Below are positions 8,253 through 16,977 of a stretch of 32,904 nucleotides of DNA, piece after piece; the stretch's first letter is position 1; every line of letters begins with the position of its first letter. This stretch comes from Thermincola carboxydiphila (lineage in GTDB: Bacteria; Bacillota; Thermincolia; Thermincolales; UBA2595), in the NCBI GenBank assembly GCA_016841045.1, contig JAENZX010000037.1:1-32904 (forward strand), written 5' to 3'. Under the pieces are notes generated by a model. That model made no database searches. It had not been told where the DNA came from and saw only the letters and a list, made by a program, of their open reading frames with translations. The position numbers and the translations under genes were made by a program.

Positions 8253-9248
8253 ATGGGTGTGGCTTACCAGGACTATTATCAGACCTTAGGAATTGATAGG
8301 AAAGCAAATGAAAAGGAAATAAAGGCGGCTTATCGAAAGTTAGCCCGAAAATGGCATCCTGACCTGCATTCAGGAAAAGAGAAACAGGCCGCGGAGGAAG
8401 AATTCAAGAAAATTAATGAAGCATATGAGGTTTTAAGTGATCCTGAAAAAAGGGCCAAGTACGATCAGTTAGGTAGTAACTGGCGTAATGGCGAGGATTT
8501 TGGAACACCACCTGACATGGAGGGGTTTCGTTTTTATTCAAATAGTGAAGCAGGAATGGGAGATTTTAGTGAATTTTTTGAGACTTTATTTGGTGGAGCG
8601 GGTTTTGGGCGTGCAAAGGGCACAGCTAACAGGACCGGTCCTATCAAAGGTCAGAATATAGAAACTGAACTTCAGATTAGTCTTGAAGAGGCTTACCACG
8701 GAGCAGAAAAATCTTTACAGTTTACCACTAGGGATTTGTGTCCCGTATGTGGGGGCAGCGGCCATAATAGGAATTCTTTTTGTGGCAGATGCAATGGTAT
8801 AGGCGAAGTGCAGGCCATTAAATCACTGTCGGTAAAAATTCCTGCCGGTGTTCATGAGGGCAGTCGTATTAGGCTAAAGGGTCAAGGAGCTGAAAGTGGC
8901 TATGGAGGCCCAAAGGGAGACCTTTACATGATTATCCGACTTAAGCCGCATCCGGTTTTTGCGGTGAATAAAGCTGACCTTGAAAATGAGCTTGTCTTGC
9001 GGCCTGAACAGGCTGTGCTTGGAGACCAGGTACAGGTAAAAACGCTGGACGGAACCGTAACAATGAAGGTACCACCAGGAATTCACACAGGCAAACGATT
9101 AAGACTAAAAGGAAAAGGTTTATCCTATAAAGGAACCCGGGGTGACCAGTATGTGCGGATTAGCATAGATATCCCCGGAAACATTACGGAAGAGGAAGAA
9201 CGTCTTTACAGGGAGCTTGCTGTTTTAAGCAGAGGGGTTAAGGTTTAG
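8253..9248 (+). CDS. DnaJ/CbpA-like co-chaperone with a half-size zinc region
   Basis: A 331-residue J-protein. The J domain is at residues 6-70 with HPD at 35-37. A Gly/Phe-rich linker follows (about 75-130), then the first client-binding beta domain is interrupted by only two CxxCxGxG repeats (C163-C166 and C177-C180) instead of the four of DnaJ, and the second C-terminal beta domain completes the protein. It should stimulate an Hsp70 (DnaK) ATPase and hand clients on. Being next to clpB suggests work in DnaK/ClpB disaggregation. The ATG at 8253 follows a perfect GGAGGTGA with 5 bp spacing; a GTG nine bases earlier lies inside that Shine-Dalgarno site and is less likely. No dnaK or grpE is present in the window. 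Confidence 0.9.
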   Translation: MGVAYQDYYQTLGIDRKANEKEIKAAYRKLARKWHPDLHSGKEKQAAEEEFKKINEAYEVLSDPEKRAKYDQLGSNWRNGEDFGTPPDMEGFRFYSNSEAGMGDFSEFFETLFGGAGFGRAKGTANRTGPIKGQNIETELQISLEEAYHGAEKSLQFTTRDLCPVCGGSGHNRNSFCGRCNGIGEVQAIKSLSVKIPAGVHEGSRIRLKGQGAESGYGGPKGDLYMIIRLKPHPVFAVNKADLENELVLRPEQAVLGDQVQVKTLDGTVTMKVPPGIHTGKRLRLKGKGLSYKGTRGDQYVRISIDIPGNITEEEERLYRELAVLSRGVKV

Positions 9249-9287
9249 CGAGTTGATAATTAATTTTAATAAAGGAGGTGAAACCGG

Positions 9288-9311
9288 ATGACTAAGGCGT
9301 CCGGAAGATGA
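9288..9311 (+). CDS. Putative 7-codon leader ORF before clpB
   Basis: ATG with a near-perfect ribosome binding site (AAAGGAGGTG, 6-7 bp spacing) encodes MTKASGR and stops at TGA 9309-9311, immediately before the clpB ATG at 9312. The only other candidate site for clpB itself is the weak GGAAG. A CCGGA/TCCGG pairing spans the leader. This may be a coupling or regulatory leader peptide; it is inferred from sequence only. Confidence 0.4.
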   Translation: MTKASGR

Positions 9312-11906
9312 ATGGATATTAACAGGTACACACAAAAATCTAGAGAGGCACTGGCTGATGCCCAACAGATAGCTGCAGAGAGGCATCATCAGGAAGTAAC
9401 AGCAAAACACCTTCTTGCAGCTTTGTTAAGCCAGGAAGGAGGGATGGCTTCCCGGTTCATAGAACATGCGGGAGTTCAGACAATCCATCTTTCGGGAAAG
9501 GTTGAGGAATTGTTAAGGAAAATTCCGGTTGTCACCGGCTATGAAGGGTCACTCCACCTCGGGGGCGGCTTAGCCAGGGTGCTTGCTAAGGCTGAGCACG
9601 AGGCGAGAGATATGAAAGATGAATACATTAGCATTGAGCACTTGCTGCTTGGTCTTTTGGATGAGTCAGAGCCTGAGACTAAGGAAGTGTTAAGGCAGGT
9701 AGGATTGTCCCGTGAGGTGTTGTTGAATTCTTTAAGGGCGATAAGAGGTAATCAGAGAGTCACTGGTGAAAATCCTGAAGAAACATACGAGGCTTTGGAA
9801 CGTTATGGTCGCGATCTCACAAAACTGGCCCGCGACGGGAAGCTTGATCCGGTTATTGGGCGGGATGAAGAGATCCGGCGGGTAATTGAAATTTTATCCC
9901 GGAGAACCAAAAACAATCCTGTGCTGATAGGGGAACCTGGCGTTGGCAAGACTGCTATCGTGGAGGGCTTGGCCAGAAGGATAGTGGCCGGTGATGTACC
10001 TGAAGGGTTAAAGGAGAAAAGGCTGATTGGATTGGATATGGGTTCCCTTGTTGCCGGCGCCAAGTACAGGGGTGAGTTTGAAGAGAGGCTTAAAGCTGTG
10101 CTCAAAGAAGTTCAGGAGTCTAACGGGAGAATTATTCTTTTTATTGATGAGCTTCATACTGTTGTTGGAGCAGGGGCTGCTGAAGGAGCTATGGACGCCG
10201 GTAATTTATTAAAGCCGATGCTTGCTCGTGGTGAACTGCGGACTATTGGTGCTACTACTCTTGACGAATACCGTAAACACGTTGAAAAAGATGCAGCTCT
10301 GGAGAGACGATTTCAGCCGGTTGTAGTTAACCCTCCTTCTGTAGAAGATGCAATCTCTATATTGCGGGGCTTAAAAGAACGATATGAGGTTCACCATGGC
10401 GTTCGCATTCAGGACAGGGCAATTGTTGCTGCAGCAACACTATCTGACCGCTATATTTCTGACCGGTTTCTTCCCGATAAAGCCATTGATCTAATGGATG
10501 AGGCCGCTGCACGGCTTAGGACTGAAATTGACAGCATGCCGACAGAGCTTGATGAAATTACACGTCGAATTATGCAGCTTGAAATTGAGGAGGCAGCCTT
10601 AAGTAAAGAGAAGGATCAGGTTTCTGAAGCGCGTCTTGATAAAATAAAAGGCCAACTGGCTGATTTGCGCCACGAAGCAGATGTCATGAAAGCTCGATGG
10701 CAGGTAGAAAAAGAAGTTATTTCCAAAATACGCCAGTTAAAAAAAGATATAGAGGAAACGCGTCAGGAAATGGAACGGGCTGAACGGGAATATGATCTAA
10801 ATCGGCTGGCGGAGCTTAAATACAGCCGTCTTGATAACTTGGAGCGCCGACTGAAGGAAGAGGAAGAAACTCTGGCCGGAAAACAACAGCAGGGTATGCT
10901 TTTAAAAGAGGAAGTTGATGAGGAAGATATTGCTCGGGTTGTGAGCCGATGGACCGGTGTCCCGGTCAGCAAACTTATGGAGGGCGAAAAAGAAAAACTT
11001 ATTCACTTGGATGATGAGCTGCACAAACAGGTTATTGGACAGGATGAAGCGGTCAGGGCAGTGTCGGATGCTGTTCTTCGTGCTCGGGCCGGAATTAAGG
11101 ATCCTAACAGACCCATAGGTAGTTTTATCTTTCTTGGCCCGACTGGGGTAGGAAAAACTGAACTTGCTAGAGCCTTGGCAAAGTCACTTTTCGATGATGA
11201 AAGAAATATCATTCGTCTTGATATGTCAGAATACATGGAGAAGCATACTGTTGCAAGGCTTATCGGAGCCCCGCCAGGATATATTGGGTATGAAGAAGGT
11301 GGGCAGTTGACTGAAGCTGTTAGAAGAAAACCGTATTCAGTAATTTTGCTTGATGAAATTGAAAAAGCACATCATGATGTATTTAATGTACTGCTTCAAT
11401 TATTGGATGACGGGCGTCTTACTGATGGACAGGGTCGTACGGTTAATTTCCAAAATACAGTTGTTATTATGACATCTAATATCGGAAGTCAGGAAATACT
11501 GATAAATCAGGAGAAGGATGGGGATTTTCATAAGATGAGGGAAAGTGTTCTGGAGATCCTTCGTCGTCACTTCCGGCCCGAGTTCCTGAATAGAGTAGAT
11601 GAAATAGTCGTTTTTCATGCACTTAGTCAGGAGCAGATGAAAAAAATCGCAGGGCTGTTCCTTGCAAAACTGGGTGAACGTATAAATGCCGGAACTGGTA
11701 TTAAACTAGAATGGGAAGAAGACGCTCTTGAGTATCTTGCTATTAAAGGTTACGAGCCTTCATATGGGGCACGGCCTTTAAAACGTTTGATTCAGCAGGA
11801 GGTTGAGACTCCTTTGAGTCGTTTAATCGTCAAAGGAGAAATTTCAATAAAGGATACCGTATTTTTAGTGAAAGGTAATAACGGACTTATATTTAATCGG
11901 CAGTAG
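9312..11906 (+). CDS. clpB: ATP-dependent disaggregase ClpB
   Basis: An 864-residue two-ring AAA+ unfoldase. The N domain (1-145) is of the Clp_N type. NBD1 has Walker A GEPGVGKT (207-214) and Walker [10 protein letters not shown] long coiled-coil middle domain (about 410-540, rich in Glu, Arg and Leu heptads) distinguishes it from ClpC, which has a short one. NBD2 has Walker A GPTGVGKT (609-616) and Walker [12 protein letters not shown]. The length is normal for ClpB (850-870). It dissolves aggregates with DnaK/DnaJ and does not feed ClpP. It lies between the J-protein and mcsA, so co-expression of disaggregation and degradation machinery is likely. Its start is adjacent to the stop of a short leader ORF. 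Confidence 0.95.
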   Translation: MDINRYTQKSREALADAQQIAAERHHQEVTAKHLLAALLSQEGGMASRFIEHAGVQTIHLSGKVEELLRKIPVVTGYEGSLHLGGGLARVLAKAEHEARDMKDEYISIEHLLLGLLDESEPETKEVLRQVGLSREVLLNSLRAIRGNQRVTGENPEETYEALERYGRDLTKLARDGKLDPVIGRDEEIRRVIEILSRRTKNNPVLIGEPGVGKTAIVEGLARRIVAGDVPEGLKEKRLIGLDMGSLVAGAKYRGEFEERLKAVLKEVQESNGRIILFIDELHTVVGAGAAEGAMDAGNLLKPMLARGELRTIGATTLDEYRKHVEKDAALERRFQPVVVNPPSVEDAISILRGLKERYEVHHGVRIQDRAIVAAATLSDRYISDRFLPDKAIDLMDEAAARLRTEIDSMPTELDEITRRIMQLEIEEAALSKEKDQVSEARLDKIKGQLADLRHEADVMKARWQVEKEVISKIRQLKKDIEETRQEMERAEREYDLNRLAELKYSRLDNLERRLKEEEETLAGKQQQGMLLKEEVDEEDIARVVSRWTGVPVSKLMEGEKEKLIHLDDELHKQVIGQDEAVRAVSDAVLRARAGIKDPNRPIGSFIFLGPTGVGKTELARALAKSLFDDERNIIRLDMSEYMEKHTVARLIGAPPGYIGYEEGGQLTEAVRRKPYSVILLDEIEKAHHDVFNVLLQLLDDGRLTDGQGRTVNFQNTVVIMTSNIGSQEILINQEKDGDFHKMRESVLEILRRHFRPEFLNRVDEIVVFHALSQEQMKKIAGLFLAKLGERINAGTGIKLEWEEDALEYLAIKGYEPSYGARPLKRLIQQEVETPLSRLIVKGEISIKDTVFLVKGNNGLIFNRQ

Positions 11907-11967
11907 CTAACGTTAAGTAAATTGAACAGATGACATAAAAAAGGGAATGCTTAAAAAGGCGTAATCG

Positions 11968-11996
11968 TTAAACTTTCTTTAATTATTGCGTAGTAT
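11968..11996 (+). promoter_or_regulatory. Possible internal promoter before mcsA
   Basis: TTAAAC (11968-11973), a 17-bp spacer and TAGTAT (11991-11996), in the 156-bp gap between clpB and mcsA. No CtsR heptad is seen here, so this could give basal mcsA-mcsB-clpC expression. Confidence 0.4.
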
Positions 11997-12062
11997 TAAA
12001 GTGGGAACTTTAGCTGAAGGGAGGGAGTTACTGGTGCGTTTGTTTCGCCCCAGTAAGATAAT

Positions 12063-12572
12063 ATGCTTTGTGATAAATGTCAAAAACGTCCGGCGGCTGT
12101 TCATATGACGAAAATTATTAATGGGAACAAGACAGAGACCAATCTGTGTGAGGTATGTGCACAGGAAGAAAATAGCATTGGAATGGGTCCTAATTGGATG
12201 CTGCAAAATATTGTTGCAGAATTGTTTAACCAGTCCATATCAGGGAGCCCGCAAGTACAGGTCACAAGGTCCAAACCTATTCAATGCGAACAATGCGGAT
12301 TTACAGATGTTAATTTTTCACAGGTGGGAAAATTGGGATGTCCAAAATGTTATGAAGTGTTTGAACAAAAGCTTGATCCAGTACTGAGGCGGGTTCATGG
12401 ATTTCCTACCCATACAGGAAAGATTCCGCAGCGTACAGGTGGTAGTATTGGCCTCAGAAGACAAATAGAGGAACTAAGACAGGAGCTCCAGAAGGCGGTA
12501 ACTCGGGAAGAGTATGAAAAAGCAGCTGAAATCCGGGATAAGATTCGCGGATTGGAAAATCAGTTGGGTTAG
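12063..12572 (+). CDS. mcsA: McsA, zinc-binding activator of McsB
   Basis: A 169-residue protein. Four CxxC pairs are visible: CDKC near residue 3, CEVC near 29, CEQC near 77 and CPKC near 94, consistent with zinc binding. The C-terminal UVR motif (about 135-169, REEYEKAAEIRDKIRGLE) interacts with Clp or McsB partners. McsA activates the arginine kinase McsB and helps inactivate CtsR. The start MLCDKC matches the family, but there is no good Shine-Dalgarno directly upstream; a GGGAGGG 30 bp earlier serves an out-of-frame GTG (12034) whose ORF runs across the start, so coupling is possible. mcsB begins 11 bp after the stop. Confidence 0.93.
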   Translation: MLCDKCQKRPAAVHMTKIINGNKTETNLCEVCAQEENSIGMGPNWMLQNIVAELFNQSISGSPQVQVTRSKPIQCEQCGFTDVNFSQVGKLGCPKCYEVFEQKLDPVLRRVHGFPTHTGKIPQRTGGSIGLRRQIEELRQELQKAVTREEYEKAAEIRDKIRGLENQLG

Positions 12573-12583
12573 GGGGAGACCAC

Positions 12584-13657
12584 ATGTCCATTAAAGATAC
12601 GGTTAATGATGCCCGTAGTAAATGGATGGAAGGAACGGGAGCGGATAACGATGTGGTTATCAGTTCTCGTATAAGGCTGGCGAGGAACTTAAAGGGAATA
12701 CCTTTTCCGCATTTTATGTCAGATGCGGATGCCGCTAATGTCATACATGCTGTAAGAATTGCAGCGGAGAACACAGAATTAGTTAAGCAGGTTGGGGCTG
12801 TGGAGTTCACCGATTTAGCAGAATTATCTTCTACTGAGAGGCAAATACTAGTAGAGAAGCATCTGATAAGTCCACATCATGCTGAAAATATAAAATCTCG
12901 TGCTGTTATTTTGGCTCCTGATGAATCAGTTAGTATCATGATAAATGAAGAAGACCATCTTAGAATCCAGTGTCTGCAGCCTGGACTTGAGCTCGAGGAA
13001 ACTTGGAAGCAGGCTGACAAAATCGATGATTTATTGGAACTGACGTTGGACTATAGTTTCAGCGAAAAAAGAGGCTACCTGACGGCCTGCCCTACTAATG
13101 TAGGCACTGGGCTGAGGGCTTCTGTAATGCTGCACCTTCCGGGTCTGGTTGTGAGTAAACAAATTGGGCAGATAGTTGGAGCTATTTCGCAACTGGGGCT
13201 AGCGGTCAGAGGGTACTACGGTGAGGGAACAGAAGCCTATGGAAATCTTTTTCAGATTTCCAACCAGGTGACTCTGGGGCAGATAGAATCAGAAATAGTA
13301 GAAAACCTTCTCTCTGTAACCAACCAGATTGTAAACCAGGAGAGGTCGTCAAGAGAAATAATTTTCCGGGATAATCGTCAGCTTCTGGAAGATCGTATTT
13401 ACCGGGCGATCGGTACAATGAGGTATGCAAGAATGATTACTTCTCAGGAAGCACTTAAGAATATTTCTGACATGAGGCTGGGGATTGAACTGGGACTATT
13501 AAAGGGTTTAACTTTCGAAAAAATAAACGAACTAATCATACTAACCCGTCCTGCCTTTCTGATAAAAAAAGCGGGTCAGGAAATGGAGGCAGGGGAGCGG
13601 GATGTCCTAAGGGCAAACATTATAAGGGAAAAGCTTTCAGAAATAAAATTTGACTAA
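12584..13657 (+). CDS. mcsB: Protein arginine kinase McsB
   Basis: A 357-residue member of the phosphagen kinase fold. It carries the nucleotide-binding pattern VVISSRIRLARN (about 24-35), the loop MINEEDHLR (about 124-132) and the catalytic-cysteine segment TACPTNVGTGLRASV (about 167-181). The C-terminal half includes the arginine-phosphate receptor region. McsB phosphorylates arginines on damaged proteins, marking them for ClpC-ClpP, and inactivates CtsR during stress. The ATG follows GGGGGAGA. It sits in the standard order mcsA-mcsB-clpC with small gaps (11 and 16 bp), so the three are co-translated from one mRNA. Confidence 0.95.
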   Translation: MSIKDTVNDARSKWMEGTGADNDVVISSRIRLARNLKGIPFPHFMSDADAANVIHAVRIAAENTELVKQVGAVEFTDLAELSSTERQILVEKHLISPHHAENIKSRAVILAPDESVSIMINEEDHLRIQCLQPGLELEETWKQADKIDDLLELTLDYSFSEKRGYLTACPTNVGTGLRASVMLHLPGLVVSKQIGQIVGAISQLGLAVRGYYGEGTEAYGNLFQISNQVTLGQIESEIVENLLSVTNQIVNQERSSREIIFRDNRQLLEDRIYRAIGTMRYARMITSQEALKNISDMRLGIELGLLKGLTFEKINELIILTRPAFLIKKAGQEMEAGERDVLRANIIREKLSEIKFD

Positions 13658-13673
13658 ATAAGAGGTGAATACT

Positions 13674-16097
13674 ATGTTCGGAAGATTTACTGAGCGTGCA
13701 CAAAAGGTATTGATGCTGGCCCAGGAAGAAGCACGAAGACTTAACTACCCATACGTCGGAACAGAACAACTGCTGCTTGGATTAATTCGTGAAGGGGATG
13801 GGATTGCTGCAAAAGTTTTACAGGGAATGAATGTTAAACTGGAAACAGTGCGTCAGGAAGTAGAAAAAGTAATTGGTAACGGTGGAGCTATGGTCTCGGG
13901 CGAAATTGGTTTTACTCCACGTTCTAAAAAAGTGTTGGAGCTTTCTTTTGAAGAGGCTCGCGGTCTTGGACATAACTACATCGGTACAGAACATATTCTC
14001 CTGGGTCTAATTAGAGAAGGAGAAGGTGTTGCAGCAGCTGTGTTGCAAAACCTTGGGGGTGACTTAAAAGAAGTTCGTCGTCAAATTATTGCCATGCTTA
14101 AAGGCGGATCACCTCAGGGAGGGCAGGCTAAAGCTGCTCAACAATCAAAGACGCCAAATCTTGATGAGTTTGGCAGGGATTTAACAGTTCTTGCTAGGGA
14201 AGGCAAGCTTGATCCGGTGGTTGGAAGAGATAAAGAAATTGAACGAGTTATCCAGGTATTGAGCAGACGAACTAAAAACAACCCGGTACTAATTGGGGAA
14301 CCTGGTGTTGGAAAGACAGCCATTGCAGAGGGATTGGGCCAAAGAATCGTTAATGGGAATGTGCCGGAGACGCTGTTGGATAAACGTGTCGTCACTCTGG
14401 ACCTTGCGTCTGTTGTAGCAGGGACCAAGTTTCGGGGAGAATTTGAAGAACGCCTTAAGAAAGTGATGGATGAAATCCGGGAAGCAGGAAATATTATCAT
14501 GTTTATTGATGAACTTCATACTCTTATTGGTGCTGGCGCTGCGGAAGGGGCTATTGATGCAGCAAATATTTTGAAACCGGCTTTGGCCAGAGGGGAACTT
14601 CAATGTATAGGGGCGACTACCCTTGACGAATATAGAAAGCACATTGAACGAGATCCTGCTTTGGAGAGAAGGTTTCAACCAATTACGGTAGAGGAGCCTG
14701 CTGTTGAGGATGCGCTGGCAATTCTTCGTGGATTGCGGGACAGGTATGAGGCTCATCATAGAGTTAAGATTTCTGACGAGGCTATTAATGCGGCTGTCAG
14801 GCTGTCAGACCGCTATATTACAGATAGGTTTCTTCCAGACAAAGCTATTGACCTGATAGATGAGGCTGCTTCACGTGTTAGGCTGCAGTCTTACGTCGCT
14901 CCACCTGATATCAAGGAAAAAGAAGCACAACTTGATAAACTGCGTCAGGAAAAGGAATCGGCAATATCGGCCCAGGAATTTGAAAAAGCTGCAAAGCTTA
15001 GGGATTCTGAGCAGCAGCTAAAGGAAGAATTGGGACTCGTAAAAAAAGACTGGGATCAGAAAAAAGGGCTGCAGAAAAAGACTGTTACTGAGGAAGATAT
15101 TGCTCATATTGTTTCCAGTTGGACAGGGGTTCCGGTTAAGAAACTAGCTGAGGAAGAAAGCCAACGGCTTCTTAAAATGGAAGAAATACTGCATAAGCGA
15201 GTCATAGGACAGGATGAAGCGGTTGTTGCCGTCTCCCGGGCTGTGCGCAGAGCAAGGGCAGGGCTTAAAAATCCAAAGCGTCCGATAGGATCTTTTATAT
15301 TTCTGGGTCCTACCGGTGTTGGAAAGACTGAGTTAGCGAGGGCTTTGGCGGAGGTATTGTTTGGTGATGAGGACGCATTAATTAGAATAGACATGTCCGA
15401 ATATATGGAAAAACATGCTGTCTCAAGGCTTGTTGGATCACCTCCTGGATATGTTGGTTACGATGAGGGAGGTCAGTTGACTGAGGCCGTTAGGAGAAAG
15501 CCTTATTCAGTGGTGCTTCTGGATGAAATAGAAAAAGCCCACCCGGAAGTATTTAATATTCTTCTTCAGGTGTTAGAGGACGGAAGACTTACAGATAATA
15601 AAGGTAGAACAGTAGATTTCCGGAATACCGTTATTATCATGACTTCTAATGTGGGGGCAAGCCTGCTTAAGAAGGAGACTTCCATGGGATTTAGAACCGG
15701 TGGTCAGGATAAGACGTATGATGATATGAAAACTAAGGTTACCGGTGAGTTGCGCAGGACTTTCAGGCCTGAATTCCTCAACCGGGTAGATGAAATTATA
15801 GTATTCCATGCGTTAACTGAAGAACACATCAAGAATATCGTCGACCTGATGATTCAGGAAGTTGCTGAACGGCTCGAGGAAACTGATATTAAGATTGAAG
15901 TAACTGAGGAGGCCAAAAAAGTACTTGCTAAAGAAGGCTTTGATCAGATGTATGGCGCCCGCCCACTGCGGAGAGCAATCCAGAAACAAGTAGAAGACCG
16001 TCTATCGGAAGCTCTCCTTTCCGGGGCTTTTAATACTGGTGACAGGATTCTCGTAGGAGCTAGAGACGAAGAAATAGTTGTCGAAAAAGTAAAGTAG
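13674..16097 (+). CDS. clpC: ATP-dependent Clp protease ATPase subunit ClpC
   Basis: An 807-residue AAA+ unfoldase partner of ClpP. The N domain has two Clp_N repeats (about 1-145). NBD1 has Walker A GEPGVGKT at 208-215. A short middle domain with a UVR-like segment follows ([17 protein letters not shown], about 440), then NBD2 with Walker A GPTGVGKT at 545-552. The start at 13674 gives [12 protein letters not shown], the family N-terminus, with AGAGGTGA upstream at 5 bp spacing; a GTG at 13665 lies within that ribosome binding site. Last gene of the CtsR operon, followed by a strong terminator. It degrades arginine-phosphorylated proteins delivered by McsB/McsA. Confidence 0.96.
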   Translation: MFGRFTERAQKVLMLAQEEARRLNYPYVGTEQLLLGLIREGDGIAAKVLQGMNVKLETVRQEVEKVIGNGGAMVSGEIGFTPRSKKVLELSFEEARGLGHNYIGTEHILLGLIREGEGVAAAVLQNLGGDLKEVRRQIIAMLKGGSPQGGQAKAAQQSKTPNLDEFGRDLTVLAREGKLDPVVGRDKEIERVIQVLSRRTKNNPVLIGEPGVGKTAIAEGLGQRIVNGNVPETLLDKRVVTLDLASVVAGTKFRGEFEERLKKVMDEIREAGNIIMFIDELHTLIGAGAAEGAIDAANILKPALARGELQCIGATTLDEYRKHIERDPALERRFQPITVEEPAVEDALAILRGLRDRYEAHHRVKISDEAINAAVRLSDRYITDRFLPDKAIDLIDEAASRVRLQSYVAPPDIKEKEAQLDKLRQEKESAISAQEFEKAAKLRDSEQQLKEELGLVKKDWDQKKGLQKKTVTEEDIAHIVSSWTGVPVKKLAEEESQRLLKMEEILHKRVIGQDEAVVAVSRAVRRARAGLKNPKRPIGSFIFLGPTGVGKTELARALAEVLFGDEDALIRIDMSEYMEKHAVSRLVGSPPGYVGYDEGGQLTEAVRRKPYSVVLLDEIEKAHPEVFNILLQVLEDGRLTDNKGRTVDFRNTVIIMTSNVGASLLKKETSMGFRTGGQDKTYDDMKTKVTGELRRTFRPEFLNRVDEIIVFHALTEEHIKNIVDLMIQEVAERLEETDIKIEVTEEAKKVLAKEGFDQMYGARPLRRAIQKQVEDRLSEALLSGAFNTGDRILVGARDEEIVVEKVK

Positions 16098-16105
16098 TGT
16101 AGTGG

Positions 16106-16138
16106 TGAAAACCAGGGGCAATCAACCCCTGGTTTTAC
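16106..16138. terminator. Bidirectional terminator after clpC
   Basis: AAAACCAGGGG, a 7-nt loop, CCCCTGGTTTT: an 11-bp perfect stem with A and T flanks. It lies between clpC and the convergent CAP-domain gene and can stop transcription from both sides. Confidence 0.88.
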
Positions 16139-16176
16139 GATGCAGCCAATTTTGCATAGTCAACCTCGGCCAGATG

Positions 16177-16695
16177 TCAAATTAATTCACCAAATTCTTG
16201 GGTCCAGTAATGCTTGAAAGTTCCTTGGGAGGAGTAGAAATACCCTACGCCTGTATGTGTGTATTCGGGTTTTAGAATATTGTATCTATGGCCTGGGGAT
16301 TTCATCCATTCCTTGAAAGTCATTTCAGGGTTGGGGAAACCGGAAGCGATGTTTTCTCCAGACCACCTACAGGAGACCCCGAAGGATTTTATCATTTCCT
16401 TAGGTGTGCCATGCGTGGGGGACTCATGGGAGAAATAATTATTAACACACATATCTCTTGACTTTTCTCTTGCAGCTCTGGTTAGATTATGGTTTATCTC
16501 AAGAGGTAAAATTCCCGCTTTTTTACGTGCGGCATTAACCATTTTAACGATTCTCAATTCAGAGTATTTTTGCTTCAGACAACCTGGTTTAAAGCACTTT
16601 GAATATATGACTACAGCATCTGAAATTTGCAAATCAGGGCAACATGTACATTTTTTCATAAGTCTGGCCGGTTGGATTCTAGTGTTATAAAACAT
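16177..16695 (-). CDS. CAP/SCP-domain protein (YkwD-like), cysteine-rich N-terminus
   Basis: A 172-residue protein if it starts at the ATG 16695, which has AGGTGGA 6 bp upstream. The open frame continues to a TTG at 16830, but those 45 extra residues look non-coding and lack a ribosome binding site. The CAP domain spans about 45-172 with the expected landmarks: VNAARKKAGILPLEIN, NYFSHESPTHGTP, GENIASGF and SPGHRYNIL. His and Glu of the CAP cavity are present. Unlike most YkwD-type proteins it has no signal peptide; instead the N-terminus has CTCC and later CFKPGC, a possible metal site. A related role in spore coat or wall assembly is only a guess. Convergent with clpC. Confidence 0.75.
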   Translation of the reverse strand: MFYNTRIQPARLMKKCTCCPDLQISDAVVIYSKCFKPGCLKQKYSELRIVKMVNAARKKAGILPLEINHNLTRAAREKSRDMCVNNYFSHESPTHGTPKEMIKSFGVSCRWSGENIASGFPNPEMTFKEWMKSPGHRYNILKPEYTHTGVGYFYSSQGTFKHYWTQEFGELI

Positions 16696-16815
16696 CAGGG
16701 TCCACCTGATATCTGGCGCTGGTTTTGGGTCGTCAAGGGGAGACCCTGAGCATTGAGCCATACTACTGTTTCTAGCATTTTTTTGGCTCCTTTCATCATA
16801 AGTTCCTGTTGACAT

Positions 16816-16845
16816 AATATATTCTGTCAAAGCTTAAAATGTTAA
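16816..16845 (-). promoter_or_regulatory. Weak promoter candidate for the CAP gene
   Basis: On the minus strand TTAACA (16840-16845), an 18-bp spacer and TATATT (16816-16821). A transcript from here would start near 16809, which favours the downstream ATG at 16695 over the TTG at 16830. Confidence 0.35.
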
Positions 16846-16911
16846 GGATAATGGTTATTCTCGAAGCCAATGCTTGTTTTTCCAATACTTGATTTCTAAT
16901 ACTTGATTTTC

Positions 16912-16940
16912 TTGTTTAGCACTTTTTTTCATGATATAAT
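16912..16940 (+). promoter_or_regulatory. Sigma-A promoter of radA-disA
   Basis: TTGTTT (16912-16917), a 17-bp spacer and TATAAT (16935-16940), with TG one base before the -10 box (extended -10). A 14-bp direct repeat (AATACTTGATTT) lies just upstream at about 16884-16910. Confidence 0.75.
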
Positions 16941-16977
16941 TAAATGTTAGTAAATCTTATTTATGTAGAGGTAAAAA

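Noticed and set aside
14138-14759. Long minus-strand open frames inside clpC
   Set aside because: They lie antisense to conserved AAA+ coding sequence, are low-complexity in composition, and have no ribosome binding site.
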